A DNA stretch of 64,000 bases from Mojavia pulchra JT2-VF2 (GTDB lineage Bacteria; Cyanobacteriota; Cyanobacteriia; Cyanobacteriales; Nostocaceae). A program made the position numbers and the translations under genes. The stretch lies in contig JAHHHN010000009.1 in assembly GCA_019359325.1 (NCBI GenBank), forward strand, positions 209,162-273,161, written 5' to 3'. Positions 1 to 8,667 of this stretch are shown one piece after another. The notes under the pieces are model-generated. The model ran no database searches. It saw only the letters and a list, made by a program, of their open reading frames with translations, and had not been told where the DNA came from. Each line of letters starts with the position of its first letter. Within the stretch, counting starts at the first letter, position 1.

Positions 1-441
1 CCAGTCCTTGCCATAAGCTACAATCCTTTTTCCCGCCGCCCGAAACTTCTCTAGGGATTGCCGGATTTCCTTGAGGGATGCATAACCGGCGGGATTTGCT
101 GTTCCAGTACGTGTTGCATCGAGGTAAATACCCACAATTCGTGGGTCGCGCCGTGCCTTTTCTAAAGTATTTAGAATACTACGCAATGACATTCTGTTAT
201 CTTCTACACCTGACAATGCCTTTTGTAAAAATTCCCCAGAACTTGGTTCCCCATCGGTAATATTCATCGATAAGTCAAAAACTACCACAGACTTATCTTT
301 GACTAGCGGCCCTGTATCTTTAGAGGTGGCGGCGGCAAACAACAGCAAGAACAATCCAGTAGTTCCGATACCACAGAAAATAATAAGTCCCAGTAAGCTG
401 CCAACTAAGCTAGCAAAAGTTTGTTGAATAAAGTTACGCAT
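1..441 (-). CDS. sppA: Signal peptide peptidase SppA (protease IV), 5' part only
   Basis: This is the first 147 codons of a minus-strand gene that runs off the left edge. The translation starts MRNFIQQTFASLVG, then one hydrophobic membrane segment (about residues 8-33), then VVVFDLSMNITDGEPSSG and a stretch on ARRDPRIVGIYLDA. That is the N-terminal layout of SppA, a membrane-anchored serine protease that degrades cleaved signal peptides. The catalytic Lys and Ser lie further downstream and are not in the window. The family call rests on N-terminal motifs only. Confidence 0.8.
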   Translation of the reverse strand, partial: MRNFIQQTFASLVGSLLGLIIFCGIGTTGLFLLLFAAATSKDTGPLVKDKSVVVFDLSMNITDGEPSSGEFLQKALSGVEDNRMSLRSILNTLEKARRDPRIVGIYLDATRTGTANPAGYASLKEIRQSLEKFRAAGKRIVAYGKDW

Positions 442-546
442 TTCAGTTATTAGTTATTTACTTATTATTTATTAGTCGTAGAAGTAGGGAACAGGGAACC
501 GAAAAGAAGGAAGAATAATTAACCACAGATAAACACAGATAAATTT

Positions 547-610
547 GTACCTCAGCAGACTAGGAAACGCTATAAGTCTTTTTTCAAAAATCAAATAGGA
601 ATCCTATAGC
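547..610. repeat. Dispersed intergenic repeat, copy 1
   Basis: This non-coding segment contains GTACCTCAG, then AGGAAACGCTATA, then TTTTTTCAAAAATCAAATAG, and ends with CTATAGC. The first half recurs near 24247-24275 and the second half near 51285-51316. It looks like pieces of one short dispersed element. No ORF is linked to it. Confidence 0.5.
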
Positions 611-616
611 TAATAA

Positions 617-1666
617 CTATTGTATGCGCTGCAAAGTTCCAGAATGCTTTAACTGATCTAAAGTTGCATTACCAGTACAGAATAAAACTGTGGTGATTTC
701 TGCAATTAGCACCTCAACCAATTCATTAAGTGCTGCTTCTGATGCTGCTGCTGCTTGTAAGAAAGGCATTGCCAAACCAGCTATATCTGCTCCCAGCGCG
801 ATCGCCATTGCCACATCCACACCATGACGCAATCCTCCCGAAGCTATTAGGGGTATATGAGGAGCGATCGCCCGAATACTTGTAATACAATCTGCCGTTG
901 GTAAACCCCAATCAGCAAACGTCTTTCCTAAGCGGCGTTGCAAGGCATTATCTGCTCGTTCGCTTTCCACCTTTGCCCAAGAAGTGCCACCTGCACCCGC
1001 CACATCAATCGCCGTTACGCCAGCAGCGATCAGTTTCTCTGCCATAACTGCCGAAATCCCATTGCCCACTTCCTTCACAATCACTGGTACTGGCAACTTA
1101 TTGCATAATACAGCAATCTTGTCAAGCAATCCTCGAAAATTAGTATCACCTTTAGTTTGAATGCATTCTTGTAGAGGATTGAGATGTAAAATCAAAGCAT
1201 CAGCTTCTAAGATATCGACTACCCGCAGACATTCATCTAAACCATACTTATAGTTAAGTTGCACAGCACCCAAGTTAGCCAATAAAAGCACATCAGGGGC
1301 ATACTTGCGTACAGCGAAAGTCTCAGCCACCTGAGGTTTTTCCACTGCTACTCGCTGAGAACCCACACCCATCGCAATTTTGTAAACTTGGGCAACTTGC
1401 GCTAGACGTTGGTTAATAATTGCTGCTTGTTCGGTTCCCCCAGTCATAGAAGAGATAAGTAGGGGTGCGTCCAAGTGTTTACTCAGGAAACTTGTACTGA
1501 TATCAATTTCGTCGCGGTTTAGTTCTGGTAAGCAACAATGGGTGAAACGATAGCGTTCTAGTCCATTTGTTGTTTGCTGACACTGAACATCTTCTTCTAA
1601 GCAAATGCGGATGTGTTCCGCTTTACGAGACTGGGTTTGTGCCGAGATGCTGGTAGGAACTTTCAC
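617..1666 (-). CDS. fni: Isopentenyl-diphosphate delta-isomerase, type 2 (FMN-dependent)
   Basis: The enzyme interconverts isopentenyl and dimethylallyl diphosphate for isoprenoid synthesis (carotenoids, phytol, quinones). Cyanobacteria use this flavin-dependent type 2 form. The core motif [15 protein letters not shown] is followed by [43 protein letters not shown] and [10 protein letters not shown], as expected for the TIM-barrel FMN enzyme. The open frame continues upstream to an ATG at 1807, but the extra 47 residues have no family counterpart. The GTG at 1666 gives 349 aa, the usual length, so I prefer it. The start remains uncertain because no strong ribosome site precedes either codon. 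Confidence 0.9.
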   Translation of the reverse strand: MKVPTSISAQTQSRKAEHIRICLEEDVQCQQTTNGLERYRFTHCCLPELNRDEIDISTSFLSKHLDAPLLISSMTGGTEQAAIINQRLAQVAQVYKIAMGVGSQRVAVEKPQVAETFAVRKYAPDVLLLANLGAVQLNYKYGLDECLRVVDILEADALILHLNPLQECIQTKGDTNFRGLLDKIAVLCNKLPVPVIVKEVGNGISAVMAEKLIAAGVTAIDVAGAGGTSWAKVESERADNALQRRLGKTFADWGLPTADCITSIRAIAPHIPLIASGGLRHGVDVAMAIALGADIAGLAMPFLQAAAASEAALNELVEVLIAEITTVLFCTGNATLDQLKHSGTLQRIQ

Positions 1667-2014
1667 TAGTAGGTATAACTCAAAGCAGTTGTTCTCACTA
1701 CATATTACAGTGAGAGGAATTCTGAACAATGGTGATTGAATAGAGGTGCTAAGTAGCCCTTCTACTTGCGACGACTCCCCCCAAGGACATTTCGCCACTT
1801 CTGCCAAAGTTGAGCATTCTATTGCTTTTTTAGTTTAAAGGCATCGCGGCAGGTTTTTTAAGGTTGCGATCGGCACAAATTTGATCGCAAGGGTTCTCTC
1901 GCGTCAGCCGATTGCGCTCCCGCGCAGCCAGGATGTCAAGGACTATCGACAGTTCTGGTTGTAAGTTGATGTAGTATATCGCCTGCTAGGTCGTACACCC
2001 TACTTTGTTCGGTC

Positions 2015-2038
2015 ACTATTTCGACGAGTCGAAATAGT
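2015..2038. promoter_or_regulatory. Near-perfect palindrome upstream of the sugar-binding protein gene
   Basis: An 11-base arm ACTATTTCGAC is followed by GA and then its exact reverse complement GTCGAAATAGT. It lies 40 bases before the ATG at 2078 and is followed by CTTTGTTT. It could be an operator for a LacI-type regulator, which would suit a sugar-binding protein, or a terminator of upstream transcription. The sequence alone does not decide. Confidence 0.4.
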
Positions 2039-2077
2039 CTTTGTTTCGAGATAAGCTCTAAATAGTACTCAGACACG

Positions 2078-3103
2078 ATGGATAGGAGTACTGATGGGGT
2101 TATGAAGAATGAAACCTGTTTTGGATGCTCAGGTGTCCGAGCCTATATGCCAAGGTTCCTGGTATTTAGCGCCTACGTTATGATTACTGTTGCGGCTTTC
2201 TCGCTGTCTGGCTGTATGCGCGAGAAAACGAAAAAAATTGTCGGATTTTCGCAGACGGAGAATATTGGGCCATGGCGCATTGCCGAAACGAACAGCATCA
2301 AGGAGGAGGCCGCCAAGCGTAAGAAAACTTATGATTTTCTGATGACGGATGCCCAGGGGCAGACATCAAAGCAATTTGCCGACATTGAGGATCTGATCGC
2401 ACGACAAGTTGACGCCATATTCCTTGCGCCACGCGAGTATGAGGGTCTCACGCCCGCCCTCGAAGCAGCGAGAGCAGCAAAAATACCGGTTTTTCTCATC
2501 GACCGTGAAGCGGCGGGAAGACCAGGAGAACATTTTGTCAGCTTTCTTGGGTCGGATTTTATCGCGCAAGGCCGTCGCGTTGGCGAATGGCTAGCCCAGG
2601 CGACCGATGGCAAAGCGTCCATCGTGGAACTCACCGGAACAGCGGGTTCATCGGTCGCAATTGATCGGGCTAAGGGGTTTCGTAGCGCCATCGGCAGTTA
2701 TCCCAACATGAAGATCATCGCCACGCAAACGGCGGATTTTTCGCGGGCTGCGGCCCAGCGCGTAATGGAAAACATCATCCAAGCCAAGGGTTCCGAAATC
2801 ACCGCAGTATATGCTCACAATGACGAAATGGCATTAGGTGCCATCCAGGCTCTCAAATCCGCAGGTATGAAGCCCGGCAAGGATGTGATAGTCGGTTCAA
2901 TCGATGGTCAGAAAGCCGCGCTTGAGGCAATTATCCGTGGCGAGCTTGGCGTAAGTGTCGAGTCCAACCCGCGTTTTGGCCCACTTGTTTTCGCCACGAT
3001 GGAGAAGTATTTTGCTGGCAAGAAAATTCCTCCGAGAATCATTCTCAAGGACAGGCTCTTCGACGCGACCAACGCCAAGGATTTCGTACATGAAGCATAC
3101 TAG
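2078..3103 (+). CDS. Periplasmic sugar-binding lipoprotein (RbsB/YtfQ-like), orphan
   Basis: This is a type I periplasmic binding protein of a sugar ABC importer. A hydrophobic segment ends in the lipobox LSGC (Cys46), so the mature protein should be lipid-anchored. VGFSQTENIGPW opens the ligand-binding fold; DAIFLAPREYEG, VFLIDREA, GSDFIAQGRRVGEWLA and VYAHNDEMALGAI are typical of ribose/galactofuranose-type binders. An internal ATG at 2147 would give a normal signal peptide of about 22 residues and may be the true start. No permease or ATPase gene is adjacent. Its G/C-rich codon use differs clearly from its neighbours and resembles proteobacterial genes, suggesting acquisition by transfer. 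Confidence 0.8.
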   Translation: MDRSTDGVMKNETCFGCSGVRAYMPRFLVFSAYVMITVAAFSLSGCMREKTKKIVGFSQTENIGPWRIAETNSIKEEAAKRKKTYDFLMTDAQGQTSKQFADIEDLIARQVDAIFLAPREYEGLTPALEAARAAKIPVFLIDREAAGRPGEHFVSFLGSDFIAQGRRVGEWLAQATDGKASIVELTGTAGSSVAIDRAKGFRSAIGSYPNMKIIATQTADFSRAAAQRVMENIIQAKGSEITAVYAHNDEMALGAIQALKSAGMKPGKDVIVGSIDGQKAALEAIIRGELGVSVESNPRFGPLVFATMEKYFAGKKIPPRIILKDRLFDATNAKDFVHEAY

Positions 3104-3224
3104 TAGCAGGACAATCCAAGATTACTAGGTTATGAGGTAAAGGATAATTTTTCAAGCGATCGCTGAGTGCGTACTCGCCTCGTTTGCGTATTACCAATTC
3201 GTTTGCTATTTCAGCCACCAGTGG

Positions 3225-3440
3225 ATGTCAAGTAGTTATCAATCATTACACCCTCAAATCCAAAATCCAAAATTGTTTCACCAAGGTCGTTTGGGTTATG
3301 TGAAAAACCGCCCGTGTGTTTATCAGTTTACTCCAGCCGATGATGGTCGCTCCTCGATTTTCGGGCAATGGTTAAGTCGGGATGAAGCACTAAAGCGTGA
3401 GTTGGTGTCAGTCACACAAGGGCTGATGCAGCGGGGTTAG
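3225..3440 (+). CDS. Small hypothetical ORF, possibly a gene fragment
   Basis: A 71-residue ORF. The first 15 residues are encoded by the AATCCAAAATCC-type repeat common between cyanobacterial genes, so the start is doubtful. The rest (GRLGYVKNRPCVYQF onward) reads like the tail of a soluble protein but matches no family I recognise. Its stop overlaps the 3' end of the convergent phoD by four bases. It could be a remnant. Confidence 0.3.
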   Translation: MSSSYQSLHPQIQNPKLFHQGRLGYVKNRPCVYQFTPADDGRSSIFGQWLSRDEALKRELVSVTQGLMQRG

Positions 3441-5029
3441 ATGCGCTCTACTACTCCTTGATTTGGTAGAGCGAACGAGACTGTTGTCGTGATCGGGGCA
3501 TTTGGGTCGGATACTGTAGTTCCAGTCTCTGGAGATGGAGGCAATAGCCGATAATCAGTACGCCAGCGCTGATGATTGAGGTCACAAACAACATAGCCAC
3601 GCTGCCTACCGTTGAAGTACTTCACCCACGGACTTTCTGGTAAAGCCTTCTCAATTCGGTCGCTAGCACCAAAACCTGAGCTGATCGATGTGCCGACAAA
3701 CTCAGTACCTACTGTGGCTGAGTTAGGGTTATTGTAGTCAGCCTTGAGGTCGCTTACCCAGCTCGAGTGTGTATCACCAGTGATCACAACTGGGTTTGCT
3801 GGCTGACGTTGAGCAAGAAAGTTGAGAATACGACTACGGGCAGCTACATAGCCATCCCAAGCATCAACATTGAAGGCAGCCTCAGAACCCGCCGTCCAGT
3901 CGTGTTGGGTAAAGACAACCTGTTGAGCAAGAACGTTCCAGCGTGCTTGAGAGCGTTCTAGGTTGCTCAACAGCCACTGCTCTTGCTCAGTACCAGTCAT
4001 AGTGGCATTTAGATCGAAAGCTTTGGGGCAGCGTGGCTCAATGCTGTCATTACAAGGCTGATCGCTACGGTACTGACGAGTATCCAGGACATTGAACTCA
4101 ACCAAGTTACCAAAGTTTAAACGTCGATACAGTTTCATATCAATGCCTCTAGGTTTTGAGAAGTCCCGCAGTGGCATATGCTCGTAATATGCTTGGAAAG
4201 CAGCAACACGACGAGCTAGGAAAGCTTCGCGTGATTGTTTTTCTGGGTCTTGAGGAATTTCATCCGCCCAGTTATTGTCAACTTCGTGATCGTCCCAAGT
4301 GACTAGCCAAGGAAATGCAGCATGGACAGCTTGCAGATTGGGGTCAGTTTTGTACTGGGCATGACGGTTGCGATACTCCTCCAGCGTTACTGGTTCTCCA
4401 TCACCTTCATGAGTTCGCAGTGCATTCGCTCTTGGCGCTCCCTCATAAATGTAGTCACCAAGGTGAAGTACTAAGTCTAAATCTTCTTGAGCCATATGTT
4501 TATAGGCAGCGAAGTATCCTTGCTCCCAATTTTGACAAGAAGCGAAGGCAAAACGGAAGCGATTGACGCGATCGCCGGGGTTAGGAGCAGTGCGTGTCCG
4601 CCCAATAGGACTGACTTGATTACCTACTCGGAAGCGATACCAGTACCAACGCGCAGGTTGTAATCCTTGCACTTCCACATGAACAGAGTGTCCAAATTCG
4701 GGAGTCGCCATCTGTGTGCCACTGCGGACAACTCGCTGCATCTTTTCGTCGGTAGCAATCTGCCACTGCACTGGAACATTATATTGCGGCATCCCACCAC
4801 CATTGAGCGGATCAGGGGCTAGGCGCGTCCACAACACTATATTATCTGGCAATGGTTCACCGGAAGCGACACCTAAGCTAAAAAGATAACTAGAAAATCT
4901 AGGTTGGGCGAGAACTCTGTTAGACCATTGATTAGCAATCACTAAACCAGTTAAGCTTCCAGCCCCAATTAAAAATTGTCGCCGTCTGTGCCGACTCGAT
5001 AGCAAGCGCTCGAAGTTTAACCTCTGCAT
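3437..5029 (-). CDS. phoD: Alkaline phosphatase D (PhoD family), Tat-exported
   Basis: A metal-dependent phosphodiesterase/monoesterase that releases phosphate from organic esters outside the cytoplasmic membrane. The N-terminus has a twin-arginine signal (RHRRRQFLIGAGSLTG, about residues 13-30). The PhoD N-terminal domain follows (SLGVASGEPLPDNIVLWTRL), then the metallophosphatase motifs FASCQNW, LHLGDYIYEG, TWDDHEVDNNW and VVITGDTHSSW, which carry the expected Asp, Asn and His ligands. The length of 530 aa is normal. The gene stands alone; no clear Pho box was identified upstream. Confidence 0.93.
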   Translation of the reverse strand: MQRLNFERLLSSRHRRRQFLIGAGSLTGLVIANQWSNRVLAQPRFSSYLFSLGVASGEPLPDNIVLWTRLAPDPLNGGGMPQYNVPVQWQIATDEKMQRVVRSGTQMATPEFGHSVHVEVQGLQPARWYWYRFRVGNQVSPIGRTRTAPNPGDRVNRFRFAFASCQNWEQGYFAAYKHMAQEDLDLVLHLGDYIYEGAPRANALRTHEGDGEPVTLEEYRNRHAQYKTDPNLQAVHAAFPWLVTWDDHEVDNNWADEIPQDPEKQSREAFLARRVAAFQAYYEHMPLRDFSKPRGIDMKLYRRLNFGNLVEFNVLDTRQYRSDQPCNDSIEPRCPKAFDLNATMTGTEQEQWLLSNLERSQARWNVLAQQVVFTQHDWTAGSEAAFNVDAWDGYVAARSRILNFLAQRQPANPVVITGDTHSSWVSDLKADYNNPNSATVGTEFVGTSISSGFGASDRIEKALPESPWVKYFNGRQRGYVVCDLNHQRWRTDYRLLPPSPETGTTVSDPNAPITTTVSFALPNQGVVERI

Positions 5030-5148
5030 ACACCCTTCCTTGAAAGTTGCAGTTGAACCACCGCAAATGTAGCAGCGTAACTTTAATACTTCTTTGCAAT
5101 TAGATTAAGCATTGATTATTTCTCCACGCTTCTAAGCGTACAGATGAC

Positions 5149-5541
5149 TTATGGCTGCACCAAAAACAGAATGATACCAACGAGCGAACCCAAGAGTAGC
5201 ACTATACTACTAAAAGAACTGATGACAAAGCCAATCATCCGCTTGGAGGCAGCCTGATAGTATCCCCAAGCATAGGCAATTCGACCCACAAGCCAGATAG
5301 CACCGATAACCGCTCCCCACAACGGGTTGACGTAGAAAGAAAATAACCATAAACCAGGCAGGAACAAAACCATTTGCTCTAGAGTATTTTGCTGGACACG
5401 CAGCACTCGTTCAAAGTCAGCATCTCCTGCCATTTGAGGAGGTGGTACTTTATATTTGGCTCTGGCTCGACCAACATTAACTGTGATGACCAAGTACAGT
5501 AGCAGTGTTAGAGCAGTTATGAGACTAGTCCAGGACGACAT
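5149..5541 (-). CDS. MAPEG family membrane protein
   Basis: A 130-residue protein with about four hydrophobic segments. It carries the family signature: FERVLRVQQNTLEQMVLFLPGLW, then GAIWLVGRIAYAWGYY. MAPEG proteins include microsomal glutathione transferases and eicosanoid enzymes; the role of bacterial members is mostly unknown. The open frame extends upstream to 5868, but that part is poorly structured and runs through repeats. The ATG at 5541 has GAGG eight bases upstream and starts the first membrane helix, so I use it. A second, different MAPEG gene lies at 59590. Confidence 0.82.
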   Translation of the reverse strand: MSSWTSLITALTLLLYLVITVNVGRARAKYKVPPPQMAGDADFERVLRVQQNTLEQMVLFLPGLWLFSFYVNPLWGAVIGAIWLVGRIAYAWGYYQAASKRMIGFVISSFSSIVLLLGSLVGIILFLVQP

Positions 5542-6118
5542 ATCAAAATCCTCGCGTACCAAAAAAGTATAATTCTTTAGTTTCATAATTGGGCAATCGC
5601 CCACAACAACCGCGATGATGCAGACATGGTGGCGCGGCAGATTGTGGCGACGTGGGAGTCCGGCACTTTGGAAACCCAAGAGCAGGTAAAACAATTTTTG
5701 ATTTTGGATTTTGCGAAAAGTTGTCAGGAGGGTTTCTAACGCCAGTCGCAAACTTTTCAAGACGGATTTTAGATTGACCCCATGCATGAATACAGGGGCT
5801 TCAATTAAAATTTTTGGATTTGAGATTTTGGATTTCTTCTCGCCTTTAAATTCGCTTTCTACCCTCAAGAGCGGGAACCCTCTTCTTTTGCAAAAACGCT
5901 AACGCGAACAGACCCGCTTAGATTTTAAACTTTGAATCCTTCAATTCCATTATTTAAAATCTAAAATTCGGTGACGGCATTTGTGCGATCGCATACGTCA
6001 ATAATCAGACTCTACAATTATGTAGAAGTATTTAGATTAATAACAAACAATTTTCTGCTTTGGTCAAATAATTCGTCGCTCTACAATTGCACTCAATTAT
6101 TAAACATTTTTACTTGCT
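5542..6118. other. Gene-free stretch with dispersed repeat
   Basis: About 580 bases without a convincing gene. ORFs here are short and composed of AATCCAAAATCC-type runs. At 5862-5913 it holds a repeat (TCTACCCT, AGAGCGGGAACCCTCTTCT, ACGCTAACGCGAAC) that recurs at 63553-63605. The inner part AGCGGGAACCCTCTTCT is a recurring cyanobacterial intergenic motif. Confidence 0.5.
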
Positions 6119-6616
6119 TTAGCTGTGTTCATTACTGCTTTGTTCTAACAATCGCCTAACTAGTTCTTCCGTGCGGCCAATTGTGTAATCAATAGTTTCT
6201 ATTACTCTACTGACGCTTTCCTCCAGTTGTAGTTGAAAGTTTTCTTGCCTTTGGGCTAGTCTGTCGATTTTCGCCGTCACTTGGGCGAGTGTCTGGCTAT
6301 TATTCTGAATAATTGCTTGAAGTTCTATTTGGTTTACTGCTAATCGGTTAATTGCGATAGATAAATCAGCGATCGCGTTTGTGTTTGCCTGCTGCTGTAC
6401 TGCGTTACTAAAAGTTTGTTCTTCAATACGAGTCAGCGCTTGATCGTGCCGATGGACTGTTTCTGATGTGGTGGTAGCTATCTGTGCAACCTGTGCCATC
6501 AGTGGAACCAACTGATTCAGCATTTGGGCGTGGGTTGTCAGCATTACCTCAAGCTGATCCAGTCTGTTAGAAGCTGGTGTTCCTCCATTTTGGTGATTTC
6601 CGGGTGTCTGGCTCAT
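6119..6616 (-). CDS. Hypothetical coiled-coil protein
   Basis: A 165-residue soluble protein. After a polar N-terminus (about 15 residues), nearly all of it is heptad-rich helix (RLDQLEVMLTTHAQMLNQLVPLMAQ, then repeated AQIATTTSETVHRHDQ-type segments, ending RTEELVRRLLEQSS). There is no catalytic motif or membrane segment. Proteins of this form are common and uncharacterised in Nostocales, often annotated as DUF or bZIP-like. The start at 6616 is preferred over 6661 because GAGGGG precedes it at a good distance. Confidence 0.6.
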   Translation of the reverse strand: MSQTPGNHQNGGTPASNRLDQLEVMLTTHAQMLNQLVPLMAQVAQIATTTSETVHRHDQALTRIEEQTFSNAVQQQANTNAIADLSIAINRLAVNQIELQAIIQNNSQTLAQVTAKIDRLAQRQENFQLQLEESVSRVIETIDYTIGRTEELVRRLLEQSSNEHS

Positions 6617-6730
6617 GCTATTTATTCCCCTCCAGAGATTTGTTGTTTTACTCAAGTGCAAACAGTACTCTCAATTGATAATCCCCTAAATTGACCAAAG
6701 GAGTTTTATTTAACACTCCGAGAAGGAAGT

Positions 6731-6758
6731 CCCCAGGTTCCGAAGACTTCACCTGGGG
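6731..6758. repeat. Subterminal hairpin of an IS200/IS605 element
   Basis: CCCCAGGT and ACCTGGGG form an eight-pair stem around a 12-base loop that itself contains the pairing GAA...TTC. It lies just past the tnpA end, where IS200/IS605 elements carry the hairpin recognised by TnpA. The matching right end after tnpB could not be placed. Confidence 0.6.
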
Positions 6759-6781
6759 ATGAGAGCGAGAGCAGGGTCTAG

Positions 6782-7193
6782 TTAGCTAGGCGGAGAATCT
6801 TGTTGCTTGATATATTTCTTCAGTACATCAAGCGAAACCACCACTAGAATTCACAAAATATGAGCTTGACCAAAAAACGGCTTTCCAATAGTGTTTGTCA
6901 ACGTGTGACTTGAACTCTTTGCGGATTAATCTACTTGACGACGCTTTTAGGACTTTTACGAACTCAGAAATATGATTATCTGGTGAAAGATTGACCAATA
7001 AGTGAACATGGTCTGACTCGCCATTAAATTCAATGAGAATACTTTTTTGTTGCTCACATAGATCGGTAAAAATTGCTTGTAACCTAGTCAAGATTGCAGA
7101 GGTAATAACCTTGCGTCTGTACTTCGTTACCAACACAATATGTAGGTGAATGCAAAATACAGCGTGAGAACTCTTTCTAAGAAAGGGTTGCAC
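6782..7193 (-). pseudogene. tnpA: IS200/IS605 family TnpA (Y1 transposase), frameshifted near the C-terminus
   Basis: The N-terminal 117 residues are a normal Y1 transposase: HLHIVLVTKYRRKV, the HUH-type metal motif in SDHVHLLVNL, and HYWKAVFWSSSYFVNSSGG. After SSGG the frame ends as FA-stop at about 6828. Reading one base off, the DNA continues VSLDVLKKYIKQQDSPPS and stops at 6782. That displaced tail holds the YIKQQ helix where the family's catalytic tyrosine sits, so the protein as written lacks it. A single-base indel in GGTGGTTTCGCT explains this. Either the copy is dead or there is a sequencing error. It is divergent from tnpB. Confidence 0.85.
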
Positions 7194-7194
7194 T

Positions 7195-8595
7195 GTGCGT
7201 TATGTGAATAAGATGATGACATTCATGATAGTAACACGTAGAACAACCTTTCGCTTATATCCAACCCCTTCTCAGGAAGTCAAATTGCACTATTGGCGGC
7301 GACTTCATAAGGATTTATACAATTCCTGTCTTTACCATAGAAAGACAGAATATCAGCGTTTTGGCAATTCTGTTAGTTACTACGATCAACAAAATATTCT
7401 GCCAGAATTCAAGGAGTGCTGGACTGAGTATAAAGAGTTAGGTTCGCAAGCTTTGCAAGCAACTGTTAAGCATGTTGATTATGCTTACGCACGATTTTTC
7501 AAGGGTTTAGGTGGGTATCCAAAATTCAAATCCTCACGGCATTATCGTGGATGGACTTACCCAGGAATCAGTGGGTGGAAAGCACATACAACAGGCGATA
7601 ACGGTTATCTAGAATTGTCTAACTTGGGGCAAGTTCAGATGAGGGGTAAAGCTAGGACTTGGAGTGTACCAACAACTTGCACCATTATCTGGAAACAAGG
7701 GAAATGGTATGCCTCAATCACGGTAAATTGCGAACCACAAAGAAAGACAAATACTAATGCTGTTGGGTTGGACTTTGGCGTATATCACGCTGTTGCTTGC
7801 TCGGATGGAACGATAATTGATAACCCCAAATATTTAGCTAACACCCAACAGAAAATAGAGCAAGCATCTAAAAAGTTACGCCGCAAACGCTCCCCTAATT
7901 TTAAAAAGAAGATTAAGGCATCTAAACGCTGGAGGAAAAGCCGGAAACAGGTCAGTAAACTACAAAGCAAAGTTGCTAATCAGAGGCAAGATTGGCAACA
8001 TAAAGTGGCTGCACAGATAGTAAAGAGTAATTCACTGGTAGCTACAGAAAAGCTAAATATTAAAGCGATGACTCGTAAAGCCCAAAAAGGTAGTAAGAGA
8101 AAACAGCAAAAGACAGGGCTGAATCGGTCACTGTTAGATGTTGGGATTGGTAATCTTACCTCACTAATCAAATACAAACTTAGTGAGTGTGACGGGATAT
8201 TTGTTGATGTTCCCCTCAAAATTGCTCCATCTCAAACTTGCCCTAACTGTGGACACAAAAAGAAAAAAGAGTTATCCGAACGTGTGCATAATTGTGAGAA
8301 CTGTAATTTCACTGCGGATCGGGATGTCGCCGCTTCAATAGTAATGCTCAATTATGCACTGAGGTTAGGAACTAGCCTCATAAACGTGGATGTTGAACCT
8401 CTTTCTAAGACCATAAAAGTTGCGGTGATGAACTTGGGCGATCGCACGACTCAACTGCGGTTTGCTGGGGTCAAACTCTACAGCAACCACTGGACGAATA
8501 CCCGCCAGTACCACTCCAACTTCAATTCCACTGCCCCTGCAAATAGCACAACAGCGATTGGTGCATTATCTGGCTGTCTGGGCTATAAACGTTGA
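7195..8595 (+). CDS. tnpB: IS200/IS605 family TnpB (RuvC-like RNA-guided nuclease)
   Basis: TnpB is the ancestor-type relative of Cas12; it cleaves DNA guided by an RNA from the element's right end. Visible are the N-terminal helix-turn-helix-like region (TTFRLYPTPSQEVKLHYW), RuvC-I Asp in VGLDFGVYHAVA, RuvC-II Glu in VATEKLNIKAM, a zinc ribbon CPNCG...CENCN, and RuvC-III Asp in TADRDVAAS. The catalytic set is therefore complete. The likely start is the ATG at 7225, since earlier Met codons lack family similarity. After NVDVEPLS, the last 65 residues or so diverge from the usual family tail and may be read-through into flanking DNA. Confidence 0.9.
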   Translation: MRYVNKMMTFMIVTRRTTFRLYPTPSQEVKLHYWRRLHKDLYNSCLYHRKTEYQRFGNSVSYYDQQNILPEFKECWTEYKELGSQALQATVKHVDYAYARFFKGLGGYPKFKSSRHYRGWTYPGISGWKAHTTGDNGYLELSNLGQVQMRGKARTWSVPTTCTIIWKQGKWYASITVNCEPQRKTNTNAVGLDFGVYHAVACSDGTIIDNPKYLANTQQKIEQASKKLRRKRSPNFKKKIKASKRWRKSRKQVSKLQSKVANQRQDWQHKVAAQIVKSNSLVATEKLNIKAMTRKAQKGSKRKQQKTGLNRSLLDVGIGNLTSLIKYKLSECDGIFVDVPLKIAPSQTCPNCGHKKKKELSERVHNCENCNFTADRDVAASIVMLNYALRLGTSLINVDVEPLSKTIKVAVMNLGDRTTQLRFAGVKLYSNHWTNTRQYHSNFNSTAPANSTTAIGALSGCLGYKR

Positions 8596-8667
8596 GATAC
8601 GTTGACTTCATTGTGTCCGAAATATATTATGCAACGCAAAAATAATTACTGAAACTACTGCCATAAG

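Noticed and set aside
5542..5868. N-terminal extension of the MAPEG protein
   Set aside because: The extra 109 residues run through repeat DNA and carry no conserved pattern; the internal ATG has a better ribosome site.
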